From Arthrobacter sp. ISL-85 (GTDB lineage Bacteria > Actinomycetota > Actinomycetes > Actinomycetales > Micrococcaceae), in contig NZ_JAGGPQ010000004.1 of assembly GCF_018613675.1 (NCBI RefSeq), forward strand, positions 123,012 to 187,011: 64,000 nt of DNA. The letters run 5' to 3'. Below are positions 17,073 to 26,311 of the stretch, one piece after another. The stretch's first letter is position 1. Every line of letters begins with the position of its first letter. The notes beneath the pieces were generated by a model that saw nothing but the letters and a program-made list of their open reading frames with translations, did not search any database and had not been told where the DNA came from. The translations under genes were made by a program, and so were the position numbers.

Positions 17073-18398
17073 TCAGCGTGATTGTTGGAGACCCGCCACC
17101 AGTTCCGCATGCTTTTGGTCAGTGAGGCGGTACCAGTACATGATTCCGACGGCGGCCAGCACCAGGACGGCGGGCAGCAGTCCGGAGGCGGCCCGGATGG
17201 CCAGCACTGCCGGGGCGGCCTGTTGCTGGAGGGATGAAGAGTACCCGCCCCATGCCAGGGCGAAGGCCACGAGGCCGCCGCCGAAGCCCATGCCCAGTTT
17301 CCGGGTGGCGGCCAGGAGGGCATAGTTGATGCCCTGGACCCTTACTCCGGTCTTCCATTCGCCGTATTCCACGGTGTCCGCAATCAGTGCCCAGGTGAGG
17401 ATGCTGACCGTTGCAGCAGAGAGTTGCGCCACAATCATCCCGGCCACTGCCACCCAGGGCGCCTCTGCGGGGGCCAGGAAGACCACCAGCCCGCCTGCCG
17501 CGCCCAACATGCATCCCACGATGAACACGGCTTTCTTGCCCCACCTGGCCACCGGACGCGGCATGACGGTGGCGAGCGCCAGGGTGATCACCACCTGTGT
17601 TCCCGCCATCAGGGGGAAGAGGTCCACGCGGGAGAGGACATCGCGCAGGTAATAGAACTGGGCTGCAACCGTGGCGGAGTTTCCGGTGACCAGCAGCACG
17701 GAACTGAGGCACAGGACCACCAACGGGGTGTTGACCCTGAGGGTCTCCAAGGTTTGGCGCCAGGTAATCGTTGGAACGCTGCCGGCCACCTGTTCCCGGC
17801 ATGCGATCCCGGTGAACACGTAGAGGCCGGAACCAACCACTGCGAAGACAAGCGTCAATACGGTGAAGATTGGCTGGAGGTCCCCGCCCCGGCCCAGGAG
17901 CGGTGCCACGAAGAACCCGAGCGTGGCGCCCACGGATAATCCACCGATGGTCCGGGCGCCGGCCAGCCTGGCCCGTTCGCGGGGGTCCTGCGTCATGGCG
18001 CCCACCAAACAGCCGTAGGGGACGTTCACCAGGCTGTAGGCAAGGCAGACCAGCCCGTAGGTGCAGTAGGCGTAGAGGAGTTTCAGGGATGGCTCGACGC
18101 CGGGCACGTGGAACACCGCGACGCCCAGCACCAGCGGGACGAAACCAAAGACCAGGAAGGGCCGGAATTTTCCCCAGCGCGGGCTGTGGAAGCGGTCCAC
18201 GATCCGGCCCGCGGCAACGTCCGTGAAGGCATTGAATACCCGTGCCAGTACCAGGAGGGTGCCGGCAGCGGCCGCTCCGATTCCGGCGACGTCGGTGTAG
18301 TAGACCAGCAGGAACATGTTCGCCGTGCTGATGATCATGCTGTTGGCCGCGTCGCCGGCGCCGTAACCTACGATCGCGGCCCTGTTCAGTCGCTTCAT
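17073..18398 (-). CDS. GPH-family sugar:cation symporter (MFS)
   Basis: 441 residues with about twelve membrane segments. The N-terminal GYGAGDAANSMIISTANMFLLVYYTDVAGI and the RWGKFRPFLVFG loop are characteristic of glycoside-pentoside-hexuronide (GPH) symporters such as MelB and YicJ. It probably imports a glycoside or uronide with a cation. It is the last gene of the minus-strand rhamnose region, after the esterase gene, and a perfect operator palindrome lies directly upstream. The substrate cannot be read; xyloside, rhamnoside or uronide are all possible. Confidence 0.88.
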   Translation of the reverse strand: MKRLNRAAIVGYGAGDAANSMIISTANMFLLVYYTDVAGIGAAAAGTLLVLARVFNAFTDVAAGRIVDRFHSPRWGKFRPFLVFGFVPLVLGVAVFHVPGVEPSLKLLYAYCTYGLVCLAYSLVNVPYGCLVGAMTQDPRERARLAGARTIGGLSVGATLGFFVAPLLGRGGDLQPIFTVLTLVFAVVGSGLYVFTGIACREQVAGSVPTITWRQTLETLRVNTPLVVLCLSSVLLVTGNSATVAAQFYYLRDVLSRVDLFPLMAGTQVVITLALATVMPRPVARWGKKAVFIVGCMLGAAGGLVVFLAPAEAPWVAVAGMIVAQLSAATVSILTWALIADTVEYGEWKTGVRVQGINYALLAATRKLGMGFGGGLVAFALAWGGYSSSLQQQAAPAVLAIRAASGLLPAVLVLAAVGIMYWYRLTDQKHAELVAGLQQSR

Positions 18399-18418
18399 TT
18401 CTCCCTGTCCCCCTGGCC

Positions 18419-18434
18419 GAGAAAACGTTTTCTC
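18419..18434. promoter_or_regulatory. LacI-type operator, 16-bp perfect palindrome
   Basis: GAGAAAACGTTTTCTC lies 21 bases upstream of the symporter ATG, with the central CG typical of LacI/GalR operators. The same core recurs at 45100, 45144, 55860 and 55936. Confidence 0.75.
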
Positions 18435-18449
18435 AGCAATGGGGAAAAC

Positions 18450-19469
18450 TTACCCCAGAATCTTCCGCAGAAACACCAGCTGCCGGATCCAGTGGTGTTC
18501 CTGGCCGCCTTCATGGTTGTTGAACCGGTACACCTCGATTTCTTTGGCTGCACCTGTTGCGGAGGAACCGGAAGCGCCGGAGCCATAGGCGTTGAAGCTG
18601 GCGAAGACAGTGGACGGCGGGCAGATGTCGTCCATCTGGGCTGCGGAATACAGGGCCGGCGCGGTGGCGTACCTGGCCAGGTTGACGCCGTCGAAATAGT
18701 TGAGGACGCCAAGGGCGGCGTCGTAGCGGTCCCGGTGCCGGGCCAGGAACTGGGCGATCTCCGGGTAGGGCCCGCGTGGCGTGATGTCGATGGCCCGGGG
18801 GAAGTCCTGCAGGAAGGGGACGTCCGGCAGCGCGGCGATGACGCCGTCGAGCCGTCCGGCGGTGAGGCCCGCCGTGGCCACCACCAGGCCGCCGCCCTGG
18901 CTGACACCGGCCAGCACCACCCTGGCGGGATCAACGGCCGGGTGCGCCTGGGCAGCCTCCACCGCACGGAAGGCATCCACGTAGACGCGCCGGTAGTAAT
19001 AGTCTTCCCGGCTGGCGATGCCCCTGGTCATCAGGCCGGCGTGGGCCACGTCCCCGGCCGAGGGGTGTGGATCCGCGGTGTGCCCCAGCGTGCCACCGTA
19101 CCCCTGGCCGCGGGTGTCCATGATGAGGTGGGCGTACCCGGCCTGCGCCCAGCGCGTGTCCTGGTTGACCAGGCCGCGGCCGCCCGAATAGCCGACGTAG
19201 GTCACCACCACCGGAAGCTGGACGCCTGCCTCCCGGTTGGCGGGCAGGTGCAGCCACCCTTTGACCGGTGCTCCCCCGAAGCCGGAGAAGGTGACATCAA
19301 AGGTGTCGATGACGGTGAGGTAGTTCTCCACAGGCTCGAAGGTTGCGGTGAGCGGAAAGGCGCGGGCTTCGGCGAGGGTGGCATCCCAGAACGCGGCCAG
19401 GTCTTCCGGCGGCGTGACGTCCGAGGTGTAATTGCGCAGCTGTGCAAGGGGAAGGTCGAAGAGGGGCAT
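18450..19469 (-). CDS. Acetylxylan-esterase-type alpha/beta hydrolase (AXE1/CE7)
   Basis: 339 residues. The CE7/AXE1 signature is clear: RGQGYGG (about 120-126), the nucleophile elbow GVSQGGG with Ser190, an acid Asp in MDDICPPST, and His in NNHEGG near the C-terminus. CE7 enzymes deacetylate xylo-oligosaccharides and other acetylated small substrates in the cytoplasm; no signal peptide is present here. Location between rhaB and the symporter suggests deacetylation of imported plant-derived oligosaccharides. Confidence 0.9.
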   Translation of the reverse strand: MPLFDLPLAQLRNYTSDVTPPEDLAAFWDATLAEARAFPLTATFEPVENYLTVIDTFDVTFSGFGGAPVKGWLHLPANREAGVQLPVVVTYVGYSGGRGLVNQDTRWAQAGYAHLIMDTRGQGYGGTLGHTADPHPSAGDVAHAGLMTRGIASREDYYYRRVYVDAFRAVEAAQAHPAVDPARVVLAGVSQGGGLVVATAGLTAGRLDGVIAALPDVPFLQDFPRAIDITPRGPYPEIAQFLARHRDRYDAALGVLNYFDGVNLARYATAPALYSAAQMDDICPPSTVFASFNAYGSGASGSSATGAAKEIEVYRFNNHEGGQEHHWIRQLVFLRKILG

Positions 19470-19528
19470 CGTTGTCCTGTTCCGTTTTTCGGTTGTTTCG
19501 GCGGCCTCGCAAGGGAGTTCTTCTATTT

Positions 19529-21016
19529 CTACTGCACGTACCCCTGACGCACAGTGATGAGTGGTTCATAACGGCGGAGGCTCGTTCCGGCAGCGATGAT
19601 TTTGCGGAGCTCGGACAGTCCGCCGGCGGCGGCTCCGGCGGCACGTGCCTGCACAAGGACGTTGCCCAGGGCGGTGGCTTCGACTGGCCCCGCGACCACC
19701 GGCCGTCCGGTGGCGTTGGCGGTGAGCTGGCAGAGCAGGGCGTTCTGGGAGCCGCCGCCCACCACGTGCACCGCGTCCACTGCGCGGCCGGCCAGGCGTT
19801 CCGCCGCCGTGATGGTCCTGGCGTAGCCGGCCGCGAGGCTGTCCATGATGCAGCGGGTGATGGCCACGGGATCGTCGGGAAGGAGGTCGCCGGTACGCCG
19901 CACCGCACCCCGGATGCGCTCCGGCATGTTGTCCGGTGCAATGAAGTAGGAATCGTCCGCGTTGACCTGGGGTCCGCCCGTGGGAAGGGCAGCAGCGGCC
20001 GCTAGCAGGGCGGCCAGGTCGGGCTCGAAGCCCTCGCCGGCCCAGGTGCGCTGGCATTCGCTCAGCAGCCACAGGCCACCCATATTGCGCAGGTAGCGGA
20101 TGGTACCGTCCACACCGCGTTCATTGGTGAAGTTGGCTTCCCGGCTGGTCTCTGTCAGGACTGGATGCTTCAGTTCCAGCCCCACCAGGGACCACGTGCC
20201 CGAGGAGATGTACGCGAAAGCCTCTTCCCCGGCAGGAACAGCAGCGACGGCGGAGGCGGTGTCGTGCGAGCCAACCGCCACAACCTTGGTGTCCTGCGGC
20301 AGTCCCACTTGGCCGGCAATGGCCGGCAGGAGGGTGCCCACCGTTTCACCGGGTTGGATCAACGGCGGGAACAGGTCCTTCCGCAGCCCCAGGGCCGCGA
20401 AGAATTCGGTAGCCCACTCCCCTGCCACGGCGTCGAACAGGCCGGTGGTGGAGGCGTTGGTGGCCTCGGTCCGTCGCGCCCCGGTGAGCATAAACGCGAT
20501 CAGGTCCGGGATGAGCAGTGCCTGCACACCGTCCAGGGTCCGTTCCGTGGCCAGCTGGTAGATGGTGTTGAACTGCAGGAACTGCAGGCCCGTGGTTGCG
20601 TACAGCCTCTCAGGGTCAAGGATGCGGTGCACCGGTTCCACGGCGGCGAGGCTGCGGTCGTCGCGGTAGCTGTACGGCTGTGCCACCAGCGTCCCGGAGT
20701 CGTCCACCAGGCCGTAGTCCACGGCCCAGGTGTCGATGCCGATGCCGGCGATTGTTTCGCCCTGCACAGACGCCACCGTGGCCGCGGCACGAAGACCTTC
20801 AAGCACCTCCGCGAAGAGGGCGTCGAAGTCCCAGCGGAGGCCGCCGTCGTTTTCCACCACGCCGTTGGGAAAGCGGTGGACGACTTCGAGCGCGACGCTG
20901 TTGTCGCCGTCGTTCCCGCCGGCCGTGACGCGGCCCAGGATGACCCGGCCGGAAGAGGCGCCGATGTCGACGGCGGCAAAGACGCCGCCGTCAACATCCG
21001 GAACATTCGTACTCAC
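19529..21016 (-). CDS. rhaB: Rhamnulokinase
   Basis: 495 residues of the FGGY kinase family: phosphate-1 AVDIGASSGRVILGR at the N-terminus, IGIDTWAVDYGLVD (substrate and catalytic Asp), AVGSHDTASAVAAVP, YISSGTWSLVGLE and VVGGGSQNALLCQLTA, closest in style to RhaB. It phosphorylates L-rhamnulose at O1. The GTG start overlaps the stop of the aldolase/dehydrogenase gene by four bases (GTGA), implying translational coupling. Confidence 0.93.
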   Translation of the reverse strand: MSTNVPDVDGGVFAAVDIGASSGRVILGRVTAGGNDGDNSVALEVVHRFPNGVVENDGGLRWDFDALFAEVLEGLRAAATVASVQGETIAGIGIDTWAVDYGLVDDSGTLVAQPYSYRDDRSLAAVEPVHRILDPERLYATTGLQFLQFNTIYQLATERTLDGVQALLIPDLIAFMLTGARRTEATNASTTGLFDAVAGEWATEFFAALGLRKDLFPPLIQPGETVGTLLPAIAGQVGLPQDTKVVAVGSHDTASAVAAVPAGEEAFAYISSGTWSLVGLELKHPVLTETSREANFTNERGVDGTIRYLRNMGGLWLLSECQRTWAGEGFEPDLAALLAAAAALPTGGPQVNADDSYFIAPDNMPERIRGAVRRTGDLLPDDPVAITRCIMDSLAAGYARTITAAERLAGRAVDAVHVVGGGSQNALLCQLTANATGRPVVAGPVEATALGNVLVQARAAGAAAGGLSELRKIIAAGTSLRRYEPLITVRQGYVQ

Positions 21017-23052
21017 CGCAGGAAGGCTGCGGCCACTCCGGCGTCCACGGGGATGTGCAGGCCGGTGGTGTGGGACAGTTCGTTGCTGGTGAGGACGGCG
21101 GCGGCGTTGGCCACGTGCTCGGGCAGGACTTCGCGCTTGAGCAGGGTGCGCTGGGCGTAGTACTCGCCCAGTTTCTCCTCGTCCACGCCGTAGACCGCGG
21201 CGCGCTTGGCGCCCCAGCCTCCGGCGAAGATGCCGGAGCCGCGGACCACGCCGTCGGGGTTGATCCCGTTGACGCGGATGCCGTGCTCGCCCAGTTCAGC
21301 CGCGAGCAGCCGGACCTGGTGGGCCTGGTCAGCCTTGGTGGCGGAGTAGGCAATGTTGTTCGGACCGGCGAACACCGAGTTCTTGGAGGAGATGTAGATG
21401 ATGTCCCCGCCCATGCCCTGGGCGATCATGGCCTTGGCCGCGGCCTTGGCCACGAGGAACGAGCCCTTGGCCATGACGTTGTGCTGCAGGTCCCAGTCCA
21501 TTTCGGTGGTTTCCAGCAGCGGCTTGGAGATGGAGAGGCCGGCGTTATTGACCACCAGGTCCACGCCGCCGAAGGCCAGGACGGCGGCGTCGATGGCGGC
21601 CGCGACCTGCGCCTCGTCCGTGACGTCAGCCTGGACGCCAATCGCAACGTCGGACCCGCCGAGCTCTTCGGCCACCTTCTGTGCGTTCTCCAGGTTCAGG
21701 TCGGCGATGACCACGCAGGCGCCTTCCGCGGCGAGGCGGGTTGCGATGGCCTTGCCGATGCCCGAGGCGGCACCAGTCACCAGCGCGACCCGGGTGGCGT
21801 GGGACTTGGGCTTGGGCATCCGGGCCAGCTTGGCTTCCTCCAGCGCCCAGTACTCGATCCGGAACTTCTCGGATTCCTCGATGGGGGCGTAGGTGGAGAT
21901 CGCCTCGGCGCCGCGCATCACATTGATGGCGTTGATGTAGAACTCGCCGGCAACCCGGGCGGTCTGCTTGTTCGCGCCAAAGGAGAACATGCCCACACCG
22001 GGGACCAGCACGATGGCCGGGTCCGCCCCGCGCAGCGCCGGGGAATCGGCATCGGCGTGGCGGTCGTAGTAGGACTGGTAGTCCTCGCGGTAGTCGGCGT
22101 GCAGTTCATGCAGCCGCGCAATCGAGTCCTCGATTGAGGCATCGGCCGGCAGGTCGAGGATCAGCGGCTTGACCTTGGTGCGCAGGAAGTGGTCCGGGCA
22201 GGAGGTGCCCAGGGCGCCCAGCCGCGGGTGCTCGGCGGACTCCAGGAAGTCCAGGACGACGGCGTCATCGCTGAAGTGCCCCAGGACCGGCTTGTCCGTG
22301 GAGACCAGGCCGCGGATCACCGGTGCCAGTTCTGCGGCCTTGGCGCCGCGTTCGGCCTCCGGCAGTGCGCCGTAGCCCGGGAGCTTGGGACCGAACGGTT
22401 CCGCCTTACCGTTTTCCTCGATGTACCTCTCGGCCTGGTCGATGATCCACAGCGAGTTGGCTTCCGCCTCTTCACTGGTGGCGCCCCAGGCGGTGATGCC
22501 GTGGCCGCCCAGGATGGTGCCGATGGCCTGCGGGTTGGCGTCCTTGATGGCGGCGATGTCCAGTCCCAGCTGGAAGCCCGGGCGGCGCCAGGGAACCCAG
22601 ACCACCTTGTTGCCGAAAATCTTGGTGGTCAGCGCTTCGCCGTCCTCCGCCGTCGCAATCGCAATGCCGGAGTCCGGGTGCAGGTGGTCCACGTGCGCCG
22701 CGTCCACCAGGCCGTGCATGGCGGTGTCGATCGAAGGGGCGGCGCCGCCCTTGCCGTGCAGGCAATAATCGAACGCGGCCACCATTTCGTCTTCGCGCTC
22801 CACGCCGGGGTAGACGTTCTTCAACGCGTTCAGCCGGTCAAGCCGCAGGACCGCAAGGTTCTCTTCCTTCAGGGTGCCCAGGTCCCCGCCGGAGCCCTTG
22901 ACCCACAGCAGTTGGACGTCCTCGCCGGTGACGGGATCCTTGTCGGCGCCTTTGGCTGAGGTGTTGCCGCCGGCGAAGTTGGTGTTCCGCTTGTCCGCGC
23001 CCAGGCGGTTGGAACGGGAAATCAGCTCTTCGACAGTCTTATTGGTGCTCAT
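21013..23052 (-). CDS. Bifunctional rhamnulose-1-phosphate aldolase / short-chain (lactaldehyde) dehydrogenase
   Basis: 679 residues. Roughly the first 400 form a class II aldolase/adducin-like domain with HVDHLHPDSGIAIA and GGHGITAWG metal-ligand histidines. The last ~250 form a classical SDR: TGAASGIGKAIA, VVNNAGLSISKPL, ISSKNSVFAG and the YSATK catalytic Tyr/Lys. Proteins of this fused architecture cleave L-rhamnulose 1-phosphate to DHAP and L-lactaldehyde and oxidise the aldehyde to L-lactate. ATG 23052 begins the family N-terminus (MSTNKTVEELISRSNRLG); the longer frame runs into rhaI. It is four bases from rhaI. Confidence 0.92.
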   Translation of the reverse strand: MSTNKTVEELISRSNRLGADKRNTNFAGGNTSAKGADKDPVTGEDVQLLWVKGSGGDLGTLKEENLAVLRLDRLNALKNVYPGVEREDEMVAAFDYCLHGKGGAAPSIDTAMHGLVDAAHVDHLHPDSGIAIATAEDGEALTTKIFGNKVVWVPWRRPGFQLGLDIAAIKDANPQAIGTILGGHGITAWGATSEEAEANSLWIIDQAERYIEENGKAEPFGPKLPGYGALPEAERGAKAAELAPVIRGLVSTDKPVLGHFSDDAVVLDFLESAEHPRLGALGTSCPDHFLRTKVKPLILDLPADASIEDSIARLHELHADYREDYQSYYDRHADADSPALRGADPAIVLVPGVGMFSFGANKQTARVAGEFYINAINVMRGAEAISTYAPIEESEKFRIEYWALEEAKLARMPKPKSHATRVALVTGAASGIGKAIATRLAAEGACVVIADLNLENAQKVAEELGGSDVAIGVQADVTDEAQVAAAIDAAVLAFGGVDLVVNNAGLSISKPLLETTEMDWDLQHNVMAKGSFLVAKAAAKAMIAQGMGGDIIYISSKNSVFAGPNNIAYSATKADQAHQVRLLAAELGEHGIRVNGINPDGVVRGSGIFAGGWGAKRAAVYGVDEEKLGEYYAQRTLLKREVLPEHVANAAAVLTSNELSHTTGLHIPVDAGVAAAFLR

Positions 23053-23056
23053 GCTC

Positions 23057-24223
23057 TTATGCGCCCCATCCGGCTTGTTGGCCGCCCACGCGGTCCTCGT
23101 TGATCTTTTTCTGGTACCCGCTGGCCTTGTAGGCAGCCATCGGGTCCGCGGGCAGGCCGCGGGATTCACGCCATCCGGCCAGGATGGGCCGGACGTCGGT
23201 GTAGAAGGCATCGTTGAAAATGCCGCTGGCAGCCAATACATCCCCGGCGCGCTGCGCCTCAGTCAATGCCTCGGCGTCCACCAGCAGGGCGCGGGCGGTC
23301 ATCTCCTGGACGTTCAGGACGGAGCGGATCTGGCCCGGGATCTTCTCTTCCAGGTTGTGGCACTGGTCCAGCATCAGGGCCACACCGGAATCCTTGCCGA
23401 AGCCGCCGCCGCGGATCACTTCATGCATGATGCGGAAGAGCTGGAACGGATCGGCGGCACCCACGATGAGGTCGTCGTCGGCATAGAAACGCGAGTTGAA
23501 GTCGAAAGAGCCGAGCTTGCCCAGCCGCAGCAGCTGCATCACGATGAACTCGATGTTCGTGCCCGGCGCGTGGTGGCCGGTGTCCAGGCAGACGAACGCC
23601 TTCTCCCCCAGCGCCAGGGTCTGGGCGTAGGAGGTGCCCCAGTCCGGAACATCGGTGTGGTAGAAAGCCGGCTCGAAGAACTTGTACTCCAGCACCAGGC
23701 GCTGCTCATCGCCCAGGGCCGCGTAGATCTCCTGCAGCGACTCCGCCAGCCGGTCCTGGCGGCCGCGGAGATCGTCCTGGCCCGGGTAGTTCGTACCGTC
23801 CGCCAGCCAGATCTTCAGGTCCCGTGAGCCCGTCGCATGCATGATCTCGATGCACTCCAGGTGGTGCTCGATCGCCCGGCGCCGGACCGACTCATTGGAG
23901 GAGGTCAGGGAGCCGAACTTGTACTCGTCATCCTGGAAGGTGTTGGAGTTGACGGTGCCCAGGCCCACGCCCAGTCCGGCCGCGTAGTCCTTGAGGGCGG
24001 CGTAGTCGTCCACCTTGTCCCACGGAATGTGCAGCGCCACGGTGGGGGCCAGGCCCGTCAGTTCGTGGACCTTGGCGGCGTCCGCCAGCTTCTCCTGGAC
24101 CGTCCGCGGCGTGCCGGACGTACCGAACACCTTGAACCGCGTGCCTGAATTTCCATAGGCCCACGAAGGGACCTCGATGGCAAGCTCCCCGAGCCTGCCC
24201 AGCGCCGTTGCTACGTCATTCAT
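23057..24223 (-). CDS. rhaI: L-rhamnose isomerase (RhaI type)
   Basis: 388 residues of the TIM-barrel xylose-isomerase-like superfamily: FGTSGTPRTVQEKLADAA, KIWLADGTNYPGQD, LEYKFFEPAFYHTD, LDTGHHAPGTNIE and FNSRFYADDDLIVGA carry the metal-binding Glu, Asp and His residues. It interconverts L-rhamnose and L-rhamnulose. This type differs from E. coli RhaA and is common in actinobacteria and rhizobia beside the fused aldolase/dehydrogenase, as here. Confidence 0.93.
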   Translation of the reverse strand: MNDVATALGRLGELAIEVPSWAYGNSGTRFKVFGTSGTPRTVQEKLADAAKVHELTGLAPTVALHIPWDKVDDYAALKDYAAGLGVGLGTVNSNTFQDDEYKFGSLTSSNESVRRRAIEHHLECIEIMHATGSRDLKIWLADGTNYPGQDDLRGRQDRLAESLQEIYAALGDEQRLVLEYKFFEPAFYHTDVPDWGTSYAQTLALGEKAFVCLDTGHHAPGTNIEFIVMQLLRLGKLGSFDFNSRFYADDDLIVGAADPFQLFRIMHEVIRGGGFGKDSGVALMLDQCHNLEEKIPGQIRSVLNVQEMTARALLVDAEALTEAQRAGDVLAASGIFNDAFYTDVRPILAGWRESRGLPADPMAAYKASGYQKKINEDRVGGQQAGWGA

Positions 24224-24337
24224 GATGGTTCTTTCCGGTGTTGAGCGTCTGTTTGTATGGTTGGTGCCCCGCTGCTGGAGCCTGATTGCTGGTGATGCCT
24301 GTTGTTCCGGCTGCCCCGGTTGCGTGCGTCCTGCCGG

Positions 24338-24682
24338 TCAGCCCGCGGAGGGCTGGGCGGCCAGTTGGCTGTCGAGGTTGAAGACTTCTTCCAGCACCTG
24401 GAACCCCTCGTCGGGCGCCTGGCCGGAATCTTCGAAAAGGGTTGCCATCCCGGCCTGCCAGCGGGCGTTGACGTCCGTCAGGGCCATGCGGGCACGAACT
24501 GCATCGAAGTCGTCGCACTCCACGTATCCCACCAGGAGCCCGTCTTCTCCCAGGAACAGCGAGTAGTTGTGCCAGCCCGCTTCCTTGAGGGCGCGCAGCA
24601 TGTCCGGCCACACCGCGGCGTGGCGGCGCCGGTACTCGTTAATCAGCGCCGGCTGGACCGAGGAACGGAAACACACCCTCAT
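24338..24682 (-). CDS. rhaM: L-rhamnose mutarotase
   Basis: 114 residues. MRVCFRSSVQPALINEYRRRHAAVWPDMLRALKEAGWHNYSLFL has the RhaM His (EYRRRHAAVWP), and VGYVECDDFDAVRARMA the dimeric alpha/beta-barrel core. It speeds anomer exchange of L-rhamnose so the isomerase receives its preferred anomer. It is the first gene of the catabolic operon; a TTGACA box and an operator sit directly upstream. A 114-base gap separates it from rhaI and contains nothing recognisable. Confidence 0.92.
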   Translation of the reverse strand: MRVCFRSSVQPALINEYRRRHAAVWPDMLRALKEAGWHNYSLFLGEDGLLVGYVECDDFDAVRARMALTDVNARWQAGMATLFEDSGQAPDEGFQVLEEVFNLDSQLAAQPSAG

Positions 24683-24710
24683 CTGGACCCCTCTTCAAAC
24701 TTCAAATTTT

Positions 24711-24737
24711 TTGAATCGTTTCATTGGTACGATTCAA
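24711..24737. promoter_or_regulatory. Operator between rhaM and lacI-type gene
   Basis: TTGAATCGT and ACGATTCAA form a perfect 9-bp inverted repeat with a 9-base spacer. The left part also holds TGAATCGTTTCA (24712-24723), a near-palindrome of LacI type that recurs upstream of the transporter gene (31718) and the oxidoreductase gene (32578). Confidence 0.75.
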
Positions 24738-24765
24738 CGTACTCTTGGATTTGAGCAAGTGTCAA
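24736..24765 (-). promoter_or_regulatory. rhaM operon promoter
   Basis: On the minus strand, TTGACA (24765-24760) and TACGTT (24741-24736) are 18 bases apart. The -10 overlaps the inverted-repeat operator, as expected for repression. Confidence 0.6.
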
Positions 24766-24832
24766 GCAATGGCAGAAACTTTTGATTCCCCGCGCGACCG
24801 TTGCGCGGCGGGCATGTCGGCACGGAGAAACA

Positions 24833-25855
24833 ATGAACCGCACAGCCAGTATCAAGGATGTGGCCACCCATGCAGGCGTGGCCGTGGGGACCGTCTCCAA
24901 TGTCCTGAACTATCCGGACCGGGTGTCGGACCGGACCAAGGAACGGGTCCTGCGCGCCATCGACCAGCTGGGGTTTGTCCGCAACGATGCCGCCCGCCAA
25001 CTGCGCATTGGGCACAGCCGCACCATCGGACTCATCGTCCTTGATGTGGGCAACCCGTTCTTCACCTCAGTAGTCCGCGCGGCGGAGGACGCTGCAGCGC
25101 TGCAGGGAAGCGCCGTCCTCCTGGGCGACAGCGGGCACAATGCCAGCCGGGAGGCGAACTACATCGACCTCTTCCAGGAGCAGCGCGTGCAGGGCCTGCT
25201 GATCTCACCGGTGGGCGATGTAACGGACAGGCTGGACCTCCTCCGCGAGCGCGGCGTGCCCACGGTGCTGGTGGACCGGCTGGCGGACGAGTCCAAGTTC
25301 AGCTCAGTCGCCGTGGACGACGACGCCGGCGGGTACCTCGCTGCCCGGCACCTGCTGGACACGGGCCGCCGTCGGCTGGCCTTCGTGGGCGGCCCCACGT
25401 CCATCCGGCAGGTGGCGGACCGCCTCCAGGGGGCCCAGCGGGCGGTCAAGGAGGAGCCGGATGCCTCTCTTGAGGTGCTGGAGGCGGAGGGGCAGACGGT
25501 CCTGGCGGGCCGAAGCGCCGGCAACATGTTGGTGGCACGCGGCCGGGCGGAGCTGCCCGAGGGGATCTTCTGCGCCAACGACCTCCTGGCCCTGGGCGTC
25601 ATGCAGTCGCTGACCATGACGCATACGTTCCGCATACCCGAGGATGTGGCGCTGATCGGCTACGACGACATCGACTTTGCGGCCTCCGCGGTGGTTCCCC
25701 TGTCCTCCGTCCGCCAGCCCACCCAACTGCTGGGACGGACAGCCATAGAGCTGCTGTCCGAGGAGGTGGAGTCCCAGAACCCCGTCCACCGGTCGGTGGT
25801 GTTTACCCCGGAGCTGGTGGTCCGGCAGAGCACAGCCGCACCTGACGCCGGCTGA
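24833..25855 (+). CDS. LacI-family regulator of rhamnose genes
   Basis: 340 residues. The LacI DNA-binding head is TASIKDVATHAGVAVGTVSNVLNYPDRVSDRTKERV with hinge helix DAARQLRIG; the periplasmic-binding-protein-like effector domain includes GLIVLDVGNPFF, AFVGGPTSIRQVADR and ALIGYDDIDFAASA. It is divergent from rhaM with the TGAATCGTTTCA operator between them, so it is the probable repressor of the rhamnose regulon, with rhamnose or a derivative as inducer (inference). ATG 24833 is preceded by GGAGAAA; the longer upstream frame is not needed. Confidence 0.9.
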   Translation: MNRTASIKDVATHAGVAVGTVSNVLNYPDRVSDRTKERVLRAIDQLGFVRNDAARQLRIGHSRTIGLIVLDVGNPFFTSVVRAAEDAAALQGSAVLLGDSGHNASREANYIDLFQEQRVQGLLISPVGDVTDRLDLLRERGVPTVLVDRLADESKFSSVAVDDDAGGYLAARHLLDTGRRRLAFVGGPTSIRQVADRLQGAQRAVKEEPDASLEVLEAEGQTVLAGRSAGNMLVARGRAELPEGIFCANDLLALGVMQSLTMTHTFRIPEDVALIGYDDIDFAASAVVPLSSVRQPTQLLGRTAIELLSEEVESQNPVHRSVVFTPELVVRQSTAAPDAG

Positions 25856-25869
25856 TCAGCGGGCGCAGA

Positions 25870-26247
25870 TTACTTTCCCGTCTGCTGCAGCCACTTCATG
25901 GACTCGGTCCGCGAGGTGAAGAACCGTGTGGGGCAGGGCGGAACGTGGACACCCAGGAAGAAGTTCGCGATGATCCGGTCCACCGGGCTTGCCCCAAGCA
26001 GGGCGATCCGGTTGGCCGCGCATGGGATGGAGAACACCGAGCGGGCCTGGATGCTGACGTTCTCGGTGGTGGCCATGTCTACCAGCATCGGATAGGTGCC
26101 ATCACCTGCTATCCGGTTCACCGCAGCCATCGCCGCCTGTGCATCCTCGATTTCTATGCGGACTTTGGGCTCCCAGATGAGATGGATAACGCCGTCAGCG
26201 CCCAATTCCACTGTGCCCTTGCCGCCGTCGACCAATACGGGCTCCAT
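25870..26247 (-). CDS. Uncharacterised STAS/SEC14-like small protein
   Basis: 125 residues from ATG 26247, preceded by GGAGG-type purines. Pattern: strand-rich start (VELGADGVIHLIWEPKVRIEIEDA), a helix (AQAAMAAVNRIAGDG), then YPMLVDMATTENVSIQARSVFS and IANFFLGVHVPPCPTRFFTSRTESMKWLQ. This resembles small actinobacterial proteins with a STAS-like or SEC14-like fold (DUF7793-type), but I recognise no catalytic motif and assign no function. It is convergent with the LacI gene. Confidence 0.65.
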   Translation of the reverse strand: MEPVLVDGGKGTVELGADGVIHLIWEPKVRIEIEDAQAAMAAVNRIAGDGTYPMLVDMATTENVSIQARSVFSIPCAANRIALLGASPVDRIIANFFLGVHVPPCPTRFFTSRTESMKWLQQTGK

Positions 26248-26311
26248 ATCCCGCCTCCCTCCAGTGGGCAGTTCCTGCTCCCTCCATCTTGCCCCAGGAC
26301 GGAAGCTCACG